64,000 nt of DNA from Phyllostachys edulis. Taxonomy: Eukaryota > Streptophyta > Magnoliopsida > Poales > Poaceae. The DNA is taken from positions 54,094,279-54,158,278 of the forward strand of contig CM070548.1 of the NCBI GenBank assembly GCA_036346405.1. The letters are read 5' to 3'. Shown in pieces: positions 45,971-58,970 of the stretch. Both the position numbers and the translations under genes were made by a program. Under the pieces are notes generated by a model. The model searched no databases. It had not been told where the DNA came from and worked only from the letters and a program-made list of their open reading frames with translations. Within the stretch, counting starts at the first letter, position 1; the number at the start of each line of letters is the position of its first letter.

Positions 45971-47060
45971 CTACTTCATGTCTCCAAATGGATACCGGCT
46001 GTCATTAAGGCCTAGGAGCTCCAATTCAAGAAGATCGTCGTGAGCCATGGAGGTGCCTTCTCCCTGAGCCACATCGTCAAGAACCATGTAATCATTTTTC
46101 TCGACGTCTTGGCTAGGAGACAGTCCAGTCAGAGCGGGTTGAGTAGTGAAGTGAGCCTCAAATTTGCTCCCCTGAGTCTTCTTGACTCGTCTTGTGGACT
46201 GCATGTAGAGGTTGACCAAATGCTGTAGGGTGTAGCAAGTGCACGACCAATGGCTAGTGCAACCGTATCTGAAGCACGTCTGAGGAGGATTAGCAGTCTT
46301 GTTGCATGATTCTTGCTTTTGGGGCACCCCTTTACCTGCTCCTCTACAATGGGGTTTACCCTTGCATCTCTGTGCCCCCAACCTTCTTCCATTTTCTCCC
46401 ATTCTGTTTTGGACCTTTTCCGCAGTCCTGGCTTTTGCTAGCCTGTTGAGCATTTGTGTGTGCTTCAGGCACAGCCATCGTCCCAGTGGGACGTATCTAA
46501 TGGTTTTCCATCAGAAGTTCTGCATGTTTCTCTGCTTCCAACGGAGTGTACATCAGCTCAGAGTACTTCGCAATGCTGTACTGTTGCTGCAATATCCGCA
46601 TATTGGGGTGGAAGGTGTACAAGGTTTTCTCTATCATATCGGCTTCTGTAAATGCCTGGTTACAAAACCTCAATTTGGAGATAAATTTGGGCATGGCATG
46701 GTTATATGCTGCCACGGTCTTGAAATCTTGAAAGCGCAGGTTAGTCCATTCTCTTTGTGCTTCTGGGAGAAGCATAGATCTCTGCTAGTTGTAGTGTTAC
46801 TTCATGGAATTGCACAACTCCAGGGGATCCTCCTCCATTAAATATTCAGACTTTAGGTCTTCATGGAGGTGTTGCCTTAGGAAGTGCAGAGCCGCATACC
46901 TAGCGGCCTTAGGGATGGCAGGGGCGCCAGCTGCTGGCTCGGTGATGGCATCTCCAAGAGATCGAGACTTCAGGCTGATCTTTGCGTCCATCGACCAGGT
47001 GAGGTAGTTGTTGCTATTCAGGGTAAGCTCAACAAATTCTTTCTTTACAATGTCTGACAT
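45971..47060 (-). pseudogene. copia gag (broken)
   Basis: Fragments at 47060-46797 (LTLNSNNYLTWSMDAKISLK), 46775-46497 (LPEAQREWTNLRFQDFKTV) and 46453-45971 form the UBN2-type Gag of copia elements. The zinc knuckle at about 46280 reads CFRYGCTSHWSCTC, in which the second Cys of CX2CX4HX4C is Tyr. Stops separate the pieces. ATG at 47060 is the likely original start. In an intact element this protein would assemble the particle. Confidence 0.8.
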
Positions 47061-48050
47061 CTCCTACATTAGGTTCATGTAATTATTCAGTTTTACTACA
47101 GGTAAAATAGAATTTAAAGCATGAATATTGCACAATCAGTAAAGACTGGTTTAACATCTATTCAGCAGATATTTGTTATGAATTTCCAGAATTTTCCTAG
47201 CAATTATTATGAATTTCTACTAATTAATGAGGCCTATGGATAATTTTCAGAATTATCAATATGACAGAAAAACAATTCAGCAAATAAAGCTAGGGAAATA
47301 AAACCCATAGTATGAAACTTCTAGTGTGTGCTAAGTCTAAGGTTTCAAAAAATTATGGAAGCTCATATGCCTAAAACTCATGTTTCTAGTATTATTTAAG
47401 GTTATTGCATACAAATAAATAATATTAAAGAAAACAACCATAAATAGAGGGTCTAAAATACACAGTAACCATGAGATATATTAATCTGTTGCCAAAAACA
47501 GATTCCGGAGGGGTTATTATGCAATAATATATAAAACACTAAAATTCACCGTAAATTTCCCAAACTCTAGAGGGTTTTTCGCAAAATTTCCTTATATGCA
47601 ACAAATTCCTCGTAATTTTTAGAACTCCTAGGGCTTTTTTGCAAAGTTTTAGGGTTTTCCTATTTTTCTTTCCTGATTTTTTTCCTTTTTCTCTCGGACT
47701 GGGCTCAGGCTCGGTTTCCTTTTCGGCCCATTAAGAGACGCTAGGGAAAACCCGAACGTCATTATCGGTGGCGGACAACAAGATGTCTTGGCGCAAGGTC
47801 TTGATGTGGCGGAGGCATGACAATGATGGTGGGCGGTGCACAAACCAACCAGTGCACGGTGGGTGCCGCGATAAGCCGACAGCGGTGGTGTGATGTGACA
47901 AGTGGTGTAGACTACAAAAAGTGTTATATGATGCTACGGAAGCGATTTTAGGGTCGAAGTACCCCACCTCAAAACTTGTGGTTTCATGAGATTTAGGAAG
48001 TCAAGCTTGCCTTAGAGAGAGAAGGTTCCAAGGTGAATTCTGGTATTCAC
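47061..48050. other. Upstream of the copia gag, no gene
   Basis: AT-rich leader-like DNA to about 47640, then a CT-rich and mixed stretch. It may include element leader. No LTR, PBS or gene was recognised. Confidence 0.3.
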
Positions 48051-48054
48051 GACA

Positions 48055-48685
48055 TGGTTACATAAATGCAAAAAAAATTCAATAAATATTGGAAATTGTC
48101 ATGGAAGGCATTATCAATTCTAATCATTTTGGATCCACAGTTCTCAAGTTCCGTTTTCTCCAAGCTTTCGGGAGTAATGCTACATCTAAACTTGTAAAAG
48201 TGAAGAAGGTGTTCAGACGGCTCTTCAGTGAATATGCTTAATTGAATAATGACAACTCAGAGTTCGTACCTTAAAGAAGTGGTGATGTGGAGATAGATGC
48301 AGATCGTAGCCACCGTCTAGCAGATTGGGATCATCGCCTTAGCCTTAAGGCCCGCTCGGCAAGTTTGGTGTCCTCAGAACTTGAGATGTATTTGGCGAAG
48401 CCCCCACTCCCATGAGGTGGTCACTTTGATATCTTGAACCGGTGGAAATTGAATTATCTTGAATATCCCACTCTTGCTCGAATGGCTAAGGATATTTTGG
48501 TTATGTCTGCTTCAACGGTAGTATCTGAGTTAGCTTTTAGCATGGGTCAGAGAGTTGTCTCTGATTTTCGATGCAGATTCATCGCCACAAAGGACTTCTG
48601 GCCGTTGCGGCAGGCGTGGACACTCATGGAGACGAGGCACCATGGAGGCGAAGGTCGCAATAGTGAACGCGTCGAACCGAACTAG
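48055..48685 (+). pseudogene. hAT transposase C-terminal relic
   Basis: The first part, in a broken frame, contains MQKKFNKYWKLSWKALSILI and ILDPQF, matching the region before the hAT dimerisation domain. The open block 48434-48685 has WKLNYLEYPTLARMAKDILV, STVVSELAFSMG and RVVSDFRCRF, the hATC dimerisation motif set. hAT transposases cut and paste elements with 8-bp TSDs. The N-terminal BED finger and catalytic core are absent and several stops lie upstream of 48434. No TIRs found around it. It is not evidently the source of the small hAT-like elements here. Confidence 0.8.
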
Positions 48686-48689
48686 GGAG

Positions 48690-49639
48690 CAGCAGTAGGG
48701 CGTTGCGGGTGAGTTAGCTCACGTGCAGGGGGGCGACGCCGGGCGCGCGGCACCAAGAAGGCACGTCGTGTAGGCGCATGCAGGAGAGTAATGGTGGGCG
48801 AGATGCTGTAAGAAGGCGTGCCACACAGGCTGTGGCAAGATGGCACGGCGGGTAGGGGCGAGTTTTAGCGGCCGGCGCATGCTCCACCACCACCACAACA
48901 TAGAGGTCCGATGTCAAGCTAATCCCCCATAGCTCGGGGTTCAGATGTATGATCTACATGTTTGAAACTCAAAATTTAGCATTTTTTTAAATCTATACTA
49001 ACTTGTTTTTTTAAAAAAAAAATGCTCAAATTTTGTTTGAACCTGTGGGACTTCTTTGAAACTTGTGAAAACTTCTGCCCATATATATTGAATACATTAA
49101 AAGCATATGATAGATCAGAGATAAATTTCTCGATCTACTGATGGCTCCTGAAATTTTGTTAACCAGCCAAAAATTTGGGACGATGAGATTTGCGAAGTTG
49201 GTATGGTTGCACCATTGCATGCATTCATGCATTGCAGCGATGAGATCAAATTGTAACTTGCATGGCTGCACAACTGCAAACATGCATATCTTAACAAATC
49301 ATAGATCGATCCAAAAAGTCATGGAGATCATGTATGTGGTTAATGCCTTAACATATAAATGAAAGAATAGGCAGATCTCACGCAGGCTGCCGTGTATGTC
49401 GTCCTCGAAGAACATCTGCATATGACAAGGACATGGCGTAGGAATACTTGATCTCTGCTGACATGTGCCACTGGCTGCGTCTGCTCGCCATGTCCCTAGT
49501 CATGCTGCCTGCACCCTAGCTGCCATGCTCATCGCCTACCGCACCTCCGTGCAATTGTAAGTGCTCCGCCAGGACGACTCCAACAAGGTGTTCTCTCCAG
49601 TGATGGCGAAAGTGACTGCGCGTTCCTAAGAAATGGAAT
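48690..49639. other. Spacer, no gene seen
   Basis: GC-rich to about 48920, AT-rich after. Open frames are short and overlap on both strands. Near 49210-49260 GCATGCATTCATGCATTGC-type sequence gives simple dyads. Confidence 0.3.
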
Positions 49640-51312
49640 CAAATGTAATTTTAGAAAAACTGGGTTTAGCATGATCAAATGTACAACTTGCCTTGGAACA
49701 AATCTTGGTACTGGTCTTGGGTTTAATCAACTCCTCCTTCCTTGAAACCTCTAGAAGTACCAACGTCTACTCGCAAACAAAAGCAAATAAAAAAATACAC
49801 ACAAAATAGAGAGGTAACAAACTCCAAAAATTAAATAAAAATATAAGCAAGGTAGAGCATGAATTTAGATGAATTTAGAAATTTGAATGGGCTCAATCGG
49901 AGTTCATATGAGGAAGAACAAGCTTTTGGAATATCTAACCCTAAGAAAAAGAAAAAATGAATTTCTAATTCGAATTTCCCGAATTATCTTTCTACTGGAA
50001 ATCCTAAATTACTGCGTCAGCATGACTCCAGCAGCCAATTTCGGAATTTAAAGAAAACCCGGAAAATAGGAATAGAGGCTGGCAGGTGGGACCAGGGTCT
50101 ATGGACCAAGTCCATGGATATGGTTCATAGGTCTACGGCTCATGAGTCTACGGAACAGTAGATCTGACATGTGGGAACCACATGTCATAGGCTTGGCTCA
50201 CTGTGGACTGGATCCACCGAGATTGGATCTAGCGTTTAGGGTTTTGTGACACACGTATGCACACGTGGTTGATGATGAGGCGGCACGTGGGTGACACGGG
50301 GGTGTCACGTAAGCGCAGAGGCTGAGCCAACGCGTGACATGGCAGGTGAGGTGGACGGCCACGTCGACTTCAACGGCGACGAGGTTCGGGAACCAAGGGT
50401 TCCAGCAAACAACAGCTCCTCAATGGCGGCGAAGGTGCACATTAGGTAGAGGACGCTTCGGGGATCTCGATGATATGCTCACTAGTGCAAGGGGATGACG
50501 ACGTTGGTGGGTGGCGAGGTTGAAGTAGCAGCGAAGTCTTGGTCTCGACGAGATCTACGTTCCGGTGATGCTTCGGCAGAACCAAGGTGTCAAGGAGGTA
50601 GCTCAGCTCCTTGCGAACTCAACGAAGGTGGTGACGAAACTCAAGTGGCTCTAGCGGCAGAGGAATAGCTCGTCGGAGTTGATGGTGATGCACTGCTTCC
50701 TCGACGATTTCCAGCGGCTAGGGTTTAGCTTTCCAGCTTTGGAGACTAGGGTTGGGATGCGGGAAGCGAGGGCTGCCCTCCCTTTATATGCGGCGGCCAG
50801 GAGGAGTCCAGAGCACACATGCCCAAAACGGCCACACGGTGACACTGTTTGGATCAAAACCGAATCGGAGAAGATCTATAGTGTTTTTGGTCGGGCCCAC
50901 ATGTTAGTGAGGGTGGCTTGAGCGAGTTTGCGCCACAGGGACTGATAGGGGAGAGAGAGAATGGGCTGCAGGTGGGAGTTGGGCCGAAAACGAATAGGAA
51001 TGGGCTGAAGCAAAGAGAATTCGGCCCACAGGGATTTCCTGATATTTAAATAGTTTTCGCATTTTAGAAATGCCAGAAAATCCAAATAGCAAATGGAAAA
51101 TCGCAAATGAACTCTAAAATATTGTAGAAAAATCTGAAAAATATCTCCAAGCTTAAAATAGTTTTGGAATTAAATTATGTTTAGAATATTCACATTAAAT
51201 TGTTTTGCTATTGAAAGTCCGTATTAAGCTTTATTAAAATTCAAAAAAAAACTTGGTGAATTTTCCAAAGGGCTAAATTACTCAAAAGATTTTTTTAAAC
51301 TTCAGAAAATTG
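49640..51312 (-). mobile_element. Truncated long LTR 3 of the same family
   Basis: The right end GGGATGCTATA corresponds to the LTR start TGTAACATCCC on the minus strand with two changes. The left end shares ATGATCAAATGTACAACTTGCCT with the ATGATCAA...GACTTGCCT landmark of LTRs 1 and 4. The distal half of the LTR is missing, and no TSD is found. Only the U3-side part is present, with the GC-rich block at 50220-50830. Confidence 0.6.
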
Positions 51313-52363
51313 GGATGCTATATCGTACGTGCGCCGCCAATCCACCAGCGACACCACGCTCCTGCACGCCCGTGTCGCCGTCGACGTTGCCGCCACCGCC
51401 CCCGTGCCACTTTGGCCATGCCACCACCACCCAATGGACCCTCACCCCGTCGCCGTTCCATTTTTCCCCTCGTTAGTCGGTGTTGCGCCGCCGACGCCGT
51501 GCACTAGAACCGCCGCCCCCTGCTCTGTTCTTCCTTCTATTTCTCTCTTTGTCCCACTGGTATTCAGACCTCACATGTCATTCACTCCATATATACATGT
51601 CTCTCAATGATAATTGGGTCCCACATGTCATACTCTATGTGCTTTTGTTATTTAATCTGAAAGGAATATCCCTCTCCCTCTCAATTTTTAGCATTTTTCC
51701 AATCCGACAAACTTCTGAACGCTCATTCTCGTTCGTACGAACTATGATTCGGTTGATTCTTCTTCCTAAATTCATCTAAATTCATAATATCTCTATTAGT
51801 ACTAATTTTATATTTTTTATTTTATTTGTGTTTCGGTTATTTATTTTATCTCAATTAGCACGTGGAGTCCGACGTCGCTGAAGTAGGTTTGGACCAACTA
51901 GACACAGTGACCTCAACCTTCGACAAAGGCAAGTCTCCTTTGATCATTTTGTACCTATGTTTTCCAAATCTGTTTTAAGTTTCAAAATTAATATGCATTG
52001 TTATTTACATAAAATGATGAGTTCAAATATTAGGTTGTAAGTTAATCCTAATTTGTTTTATACCATCATTTGATGTTGATATCCATGAACCCTTGTCACC
52101 CTAGAATAGCAAATCCACGATAATGATTACAATATTTCTAGATTAGTTAAAACGGTAGAATTGCTTAGACATGTTGTATCGATCAAGATCATCCCATGGG
52201 AGAGAACTATCAATACCATTTATGCAAATCAATTTGAGAAATGTATGACAATAGGTATTGCTGTTAATTTATAAAATAAAATAGTGAAAATTTGTTTAGA
52301 CTTCGGCGAATGGTAAGTTCAGGCAGGTGCAGCTATAACACAAGAAATTCTAATGTGTTAAGT
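51313..52363. other. Spacer, no gene seen
   Basis: A C-rich stretch at 51325-51530 keeps frames open on the plus strand but shows no domain. The rest is AT-rich. Confidence 0.3.
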
Positions 52364-55300
52364 TGTAACGACCTCCGGATTAAGCATGGAACCGACTGAT
52401 TTTTGAGTGCAGATTACGCACTTGCGGGGCGGTAGTCTTGCTTCGATTCATCAGAGGAGAGGTTCGCCAGGACCTCCCAGGAGATCATCAAGACCTCCTG
52501 GTGGTCAAGATCTGCCAGGACCTCCCAGGAAATCTTCAAGACCTCTTGGAGGTCTTGGCCTCTGTGCACTGAGCTAGTCCCAGGAATACAAGCTAGCTCG
52601 CACAGACAAACAATGGTGTGATCAAATCCATACCACAAGCTACAAGAAACAAATAGATAAAAAGCATATATTATTAAAGGCCAATCGGCCAAGCTTCTTA
52701 CAAGAGTTTTGCCACCAGGGCTTACAAAAAGAGCACTTTGCAGCAGACACAAGAATCAAATGAGCAGATCCAACCGATCAGCCCACAGGCTATCGAGTGG
52801 AGGATGTCCCCTAGCACGCATAGTCCCCAAAGACCTCTTCTTCTTGGAGCTTTGAGCTCCCTGGAACTCCCTGATCTGCTAATTAAAACAGAGGGCACAA
52901 GCCATGAGTACTTTTGAATGTACTCAGCAAGCCGTGGGGAAATGAATGCAATAAATATTCATGAAGGGCTTGCCAAAAGAGAGTTGTATGGTTAGTTGTA
53001 GAAAGCAATTTTTGACAGTAAATAATATGTATAGATTGCAAAGCTCAAGTTGAAAACAATAATATATAAATACATTTGTTTGAAAGGAGGGAGTGACCAC
53101 CAGTTCACCTCCAAAGCCACTTAGGGGAGGTCTGGTCAACCCACAACCAGGACCTCTCCCAAGACCTCTCTGGAGCACCCACTCCAGAGCTCCACGCCCA
53201 GCCCATGGACCTCATCTCGAGCCAACCATGACCCCCTCTAAAGCCGGCCAAGGTCTCTTCGAGGCAAAGCCACGACCTCGCATGAGGCGCCGAGGACACA
53301 TTTATAAAAGTCTACCCTTTTGCTCTACTTCTCCAGGAGATGTCCATAACCAAAGACTTGGCTATTCGAATAGATTTTATGCTCTACAGAGGTGTACAAC
53401 TTTACCCACAATCCACGATCTCTCTAGCGGGACGGGTTCTGGAACTACCCTTGCTCACTTCTGAAGGTGAGCAGTCTAGAGAACGCGGCAAGGCATTTAC
53501 AAAGCTTTGATTTGGTTCAGGGCTGCCCGCTAAGGTTTCGCTTCCAGTTGGGTTGCAAATGCCACCAGATTCGTGCCCCCTCTTGCGCCGTGTGATACAG
53601 CTCGCTCAACCAAACAGCTCTCAGCCATCTCATTGCTAATTATTCGGCCCAGGCCATCCCCATAAAATGACCTTGTGGTTGCACGGATTACCCGGATCCA
53701 CAGACACAAAGTTAAGTCCTTAATCCACTCAGGCAAGGCAACCTCATCCCATTGTGCACATGGCATACTACACGATCACTTGCCTAAGTGCGAAAACATC
53801 TTGGGTTCAACCCGGCCACTGGACCACCCAGTCCTAGCACTGTAAATTTTAACAAAGTGGCCTCGCACCACTAAAGACACAATGGGGGCATTACGCCACC
53901 GTTGCACAGTGGTGGCACCAACCATAGTTCCATAGTTCAATTAGTCAAGATTATTAATTGATGAGGCATGATTCACCAGACTCACGGTTCTACAGTAAGG
54001 CTAAGCATAATCTTACGGTCCCATGTTGGCAATACCAAGCAATACCAGCTAAAATACCCAATCTAAGGTGTCCAAGGGAGATCATGTCAACATGTCAAGT
54101 TCAAGTGTCCAAGGAGGCACAGTGTCAAGTAGGAGAATAGCTACTGCCCAAACCAGTTCTATAAAAATAGCCATGCAAGTTTAACAAATCAAAATACTTT
54201 TGTAAAATGGGATCAAGATGATCAAGGGTTCCACGACTTGCCTATGTTGATGAGCGAGCTTTGGTTGAGGTGGCTTGACCCACGAGCTCTTGACAAAACC
54301 GAGATCTACGTTAGCAAAAGAAACCAAATAAGCAAAGAAACTCCAAGAAACCAACAGAACTTACTTAAAGCAAAGAGAGGAGGTCCACCGAGAGGAGGAG
54401 GTGCAGGAGGAGGTCCAACGAATGGGAGGTCCAAACCCGGGAGGTCCGAACCGGAGGAGCTTGGAGAGCTCAGCAGAACAAGAAAGAGTTAGGAGTAGAG
54501 GTTGAAATGAAGAACAAAGAGAAATGGTCGCCTACAGGTGCTCTATTTGAAGGAGAAGGAGAATAAGAGCACTACAAAGAGGAGGTGACCAGGTTCAAGG
54601 TGTTGGTACAAAAGGTACACTGCTAGCAAGTACAACAAAGGACTAAAATAGTCCAAGGAGGTGACAAAAAGTAGAAAAGAGTACAAAGGAAAGGACATCA
54701 TTTTAATGTGACTTCAACCCACATCAAATGCGCTTAAGAACCTGAGGCAAGGGGTCCTGAAGAGGTCAGGACCCAGGGTGAGGTCGAAGGGGAGGACACG
54801 ACCCACGGGGGAGGTCATGGCCAACTAGGGTGGTCTTTACAAAAAGGCCACGGGGAGGTCCGAGAGGACAAGGAGGCCCAAAGGACAGGGAGGTCCCACG
54901 GGGAGGAGGTCCCGAAGGGGAGGTCCTAAGGACAAGGAAAAACGTCTTGAGGAGATCCTGAAGACAAGGAAGTCTAGAAGAGGTCCTGAGGACAAACAGG
55001 GAGGTCTGAGGACAGGAGGTCTGCACAAAGAGGAAGTCTAGACCACAAAGGTCCAACACACAGAGGATGTCTAGACCGCAAAGGTCTAAACACAAAGGGG
55101 AGGTCTTTGTAAAAGGTTTAACAAAGGAGGTCATATCCAAAAGGGGAGGTCGCGGCCTAAAAAAGGGAGGGGGGAGGTCCTGACCACAAGAGATGATCTG
55201 GACCAGGAGGGTGGTATTTGCAAAACGGCCAGCAAGGATCAAGGAGGTGGTCCTTGCAAACAACCAGGAGGAGGTCCCGGGAATAAAGGAAAGATGCATA

Positions 55301-58042
55301 GCAAAGCAGGGCCGTCCGATCAAGATCGGACAACTCAGACAGTGCACGCCTACGCGAAGAGAGAGAAGGGAGTTGACGGGAGGCGCGATTCAAAGGAGGA
55401 CGAGGAGATCAGGACCAAGGGCAGGTCCTGACCGTGAGATCTACAAGAGGAGGCTCTGGACGGCCAAGATCTACAAAGGGCAGGTCCTAGACAGTCAAGG
55501 GCTACCAAGGGGAGATCCTGGATGGTTAAGATCTCACGAGGGGAGATCCTAACGGTCAAGATCTAAACAAGGGGAGGTCTGAACGGTTAAGATCTCCAAA
55601 GGAGGAGGTCCTATCGGTCAGATCTAAATAAGGGGAGGTCTGAACGGTTAAGATCTCCAAAGGAGGAGGTCCTATCGGTTAGATTTAAACAAGGGGAGGT
55701 CTGAACGGTTAAGGTCTCCAAAGGGGAGATCCTAACGGTCAGATCTAAGCAAGGGGAAGTCTGAACGGTTAAGATCTCCAAAGGGGAGGTCCTAGCAGTC
55801 GAGATCTAAGCAAGGAGGTCCGAGCGGTTAAGATCTCCAAAGGGAGGTCCTAGCAGTCGAGATCTAAACAAGGGAAGGTGCGAGCAGTTAAGATCTCCAA
55901 AGGGAGGTCCTAATGGTCATATCTAAGCAAGGGAGGTGCGAGCAGTTAAGATCTCCAAAGGGAGGTCCTAACAGTCGAGATCTAAGCAAGGGACGTCTGA
56001 GCGGTTAGGATCGCAAGGGAGGTCCTAACAGTCGAGATCTAAGCAAGGGGCGTCTGAGCGGTTAAGATCTGCAAGGGAAGGTCCTAACGGTCAGATCTAA
56101 GTAAGGGAGGTCCGAGCAGTTAAGATCTCCAAGGGAGGTCCTAGCAGTCGAGATCTAGCAGGGGAGGTCCGAGCAGTTAAGATCTCCAAAGGGAGGTCCT
56201 AGCAGTTAGACCTAAATAAGGGAAGGTCCGAGCAGTTAAGATCTCCAAAGGGAGGTCCCAACAGTCGAGATCTAAACAAGGGAGGTGCGAGCGGTTAAGA
56301 TCTCCAAAGGGAGATCCTAGCAGTCGAGATCTAAGCAAGGAGGTCAGAATGGTTAAATCTCCAAAGGGAGGTCCTAACGATCGATCTAAACAAGAGGAGG
56401 TGCGAGCAGTTAAGATCTCCAAGGGAGGTCCTAGCAGTCGAGATCTAACAAGGGGAGGTGCGAGCGGTTAAGATCTCCAAAGGGAGGTCTTCTTGAGGAG
56501 GTCTGCTTGGCAAGTGAGATAAGTCGCGGTGGAGCAGGACCGTTAGATTTCAATCGGATGGGGCAAGGCAATTGGGCCATTCGGACCGAGTGAACGCTTC
56601 AACAGATTGGGGCCGTCCAATATGGATCGGATGGCTCTAAAGGAGTGGGACGTTTGGACCATCGAGCGTCTCAACAAGATCAAACCGCCCAACGCCGTCG
56701 AGCGGTACACAAGCGTAGAGGTCGGGATCAAGCAGAAGGCTCGAGCGGACCGAGGAGGTCCAAGTAGCGAGGAAGGTCCTAAAGGACACGAGAGGTCTGA
56801 AGGACACGGGATCACACAATTTGAGTTTCAACGTTCAAGGATATTTGAAACACAAACCGAGCTGGTCTAAGACCCAGAGAGGAGGTCCTAGACCCACAAA
56901 GGAGGTGCAGGAATAAGGAGGTCAAGAGAAGACACGGGGGTGACCCAAAGAGAACGAGGAGGTCCACGGAAGGACAAACTGAGCCAAAACTTGACTTCTC
57001 CGAACTCAAAGAGATTTGAACACAAACCCAAGTAGAGAACCACTCGGGGTGGTTGTGACCCAAAGAGGGAGGTTAGAGCCAAATGTAGATTCAAGCAGAG
57101 AGGGAGGTCCAAGAACATTAAGGAGGTCCTATGAACACAAAGGAGGTCCAAAGGACACAAAAGCAGACCAAATAAACAAAGAGGAAGGTCCAAGGGACAT
57201 AGGGAGGTCCGATTGGACGTGGGGAGATCAAAGGGAGCTCCATAAGGGCATAGGGAGGTCCATATGGGCACGGGGAGGTCCAAAAGGACTCAAGGACGCC
57301 CAAATGAACTCAGGGAGTTCGAGTAAACGTTGAGAGGTCCACAGAGAGGTCCAAACAGAGGAAGAGGTCTAGGTCAAGGAGACCTAGACAGGGATAAAGG
57401 TTTAGACCGAAGGGGAGGTCTAAACACGAAAAGATTCAAACTAACAAAGGGGAGGTCTGGACTAAAGGAAGTCCAAACAAAATATTACAAGGAGAGGTCC
57501 AGAACCAAGGAGGTTGAACCTGCAAGGAGGTCCGGCTGAAGAGAGGTCTGGACCCTCAGATCCCAAAGAAGGAGAGGCCCGGATGAAAGGGAAAACCCAA
57601 GGAAGGATATCTCCAAAAGGGGGATATTCGAGGTAAGAGATCCAAAGAGAGGAACTCAAGGGAGGTCCTGAGAGAAGAAGAAAAAGAAGAAGAGGAGGTC
57701 AGAAAGATAAGAGGGATCTGGACATCAGGAGATGTCCAACAAAAGGAGGATCTAGACATAGGGGAATGTCCAGCAAGAGGAAAGTCCAGGGAAGGAGAGA
57801 GAGGCTTAGAGGAGGAGAAACTAGCATGGAGGACAAACAAGGCAAACAGAGAAAGCAGGCTGAAAACCAAGGAACAACAATAACTCCAATGCAACCAAAA
57901 GGGATTAATTGAAGTTTGATTAGTTTAGGTTAAATCTCCAAATTTAAGAAATCTTCAAGTTAAGCTTTGAACTCTCGACAAAACCAAATTGTTATTTTTA
58001 TTTTGAAAGCTTTTCAAAACTCTAGACAAACAAGACGTTACA
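52364..58042 (-). mobile_element. Giant solo LTR 4 (5679 bp), TSD TAAGT
   Basis: On the minus strand it starts TGTAACGTCTTGTTTGTC and ends GAGGTCGTTACA. Perfect pentamers TAAGT flank it (52359-52363 and 58043-58047). It carries the family landmark GAGTACTTTTGAATGTACTC near 52910 and GATGATCAAGGGTTCCACGA near 54215. About 3 kb of AGGTC-rich repeat (54360-57750) accounts for its excess length over LTR 1. No retroelement proteins; open frames inside are repeat artefacts. Confidence 0.88.
55430..56500. repeat. ~60-bp dimeric minisatellite in LTR 4, ~18 copies
   Basis: The word CGGTTAAGATCTCC or a variant recurs at 55585, 55646, 55707, 55767, 55826 and 55886 (spacings 61, 61, 60, 59, 60) and on to about 56475. 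Each unit has two ~30-bp halves, one with GGAGGTCTGAACGGTTAAGATCTCC-type sequence and one with GAGGTCCTA...GATCTAA. Looser AGGTCC repeats extend on both sides (54360-57750). Confidence 0.9.
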
Positions 58043-58970
58043 TAAGTTCTGCCCAAGTCATATTAAGGACCGACGCTTGTGTCTATCGAAACTGAGTACT
58101 ACCATACAACCATATATTCAGAATGCGGAGGACCTAACCAACTGATTTACTAAGTCCGGACATTTAATATGACTCGGGCAAAAAAAAATCAAAACAAATT
58201 GTCTAGAAAATTCAAAAGTTCAAAAACCAAAAACAGACCAAAAACAAAAAACAAACCACGCATCCCAGAGCCTCAGACTGGCCTGCCTTTCCAATCGGGG
58301 TTATAACGGATCCGATATCAGCAACACTAGCCAATCGTGTTGGTACGGTGGGTTCTCCATACCCACTATTTAGAAAAAAGTTTGCCATAGCAGCTCAAAC
58401 CTCCGATCGGGAAATGGGTGTTCTAACAGGTCCTAACCCCAATTCCAATCAAATTGATTGGACAAGGTTTCGTGCATATCGATATGTAGAAGAGTTGCCA
58501 GCTGCCGCTGTCGGATCTGCCCACAGGCTGCTATAATTGCTAGTGTTCCATCGATTCTTTGTGTGGATGAGCACACTATCGATTGTATCATAGTTTGATG
58601 GATTATGAGCATTAGCCGTGGAGCCCACGTATGCCAATTTTTTGGTTACCAAATTTCAGTGTCTTTGACAAAATTCGACACTCATTTGGTTTGTTACTAG
58701 ACTTCAGTAAGATTCCTTTTCATTGCACCTTTAGTTCATTTTTTTGCCAAAGTTTAGCCAAAAATTAGGCCATGAATTTCATGACCAATTTTGGCTTTGT
58801 ATTGGTAACTTAGTAGCACCTATCCTTGTGCTACTAAGTTATTTGTGGATTATGATAATGCAATCCCACGACTCAATTTGGTTTGTTCTCTCCTTGAGTG
58901 TGTGTTATGGACGATGCATGCTAGATGCAGAGAGAAGAAGAGCATGCAGGACGTCGAATCCTGGCCATGT
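58043..58970. other. Spacer, no gene assigned
   Basis: 58348-58536 is open on the plus strand with non-repetitive composition (ATG at 58348), but I cannot assign it to a family. A-rich near 58180-58260. It may be an exon fragment of unknown origin. Confidence 0.25.

Larger units (their letters stand above)
42130..47060 (-). mobile_element. Ty1/copia retrotransposon, 3' LTR present, 5' LTR missing
   Basis: On the minus strand: gag, zinc knuckle, protease, integrase, RT, RNase H, then an LTR. Integrase before RT defines the copia order. The LTR follows a purine-rich CCAAGGGTGAG tract. No matching LTR or tRNA primer site is found above 47060, so the 5' end is lost or was replaced. Stops and shifts break the polyprotein, although several catalytic residues persist. 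Confidence 0.9.

Noticed and set aside
54766..55347. 193-codon minus-strand frame with Leu/Asp/Cys repeats
   Set aside because: Translation of the AGGTC-type repeat inside the giant LTR; periodic sequence, no independent evidence for a protein.
56888..57283. 131-codon minus-strand frame
   Set aside because: Again the AGGTCC repeat read in another frame.
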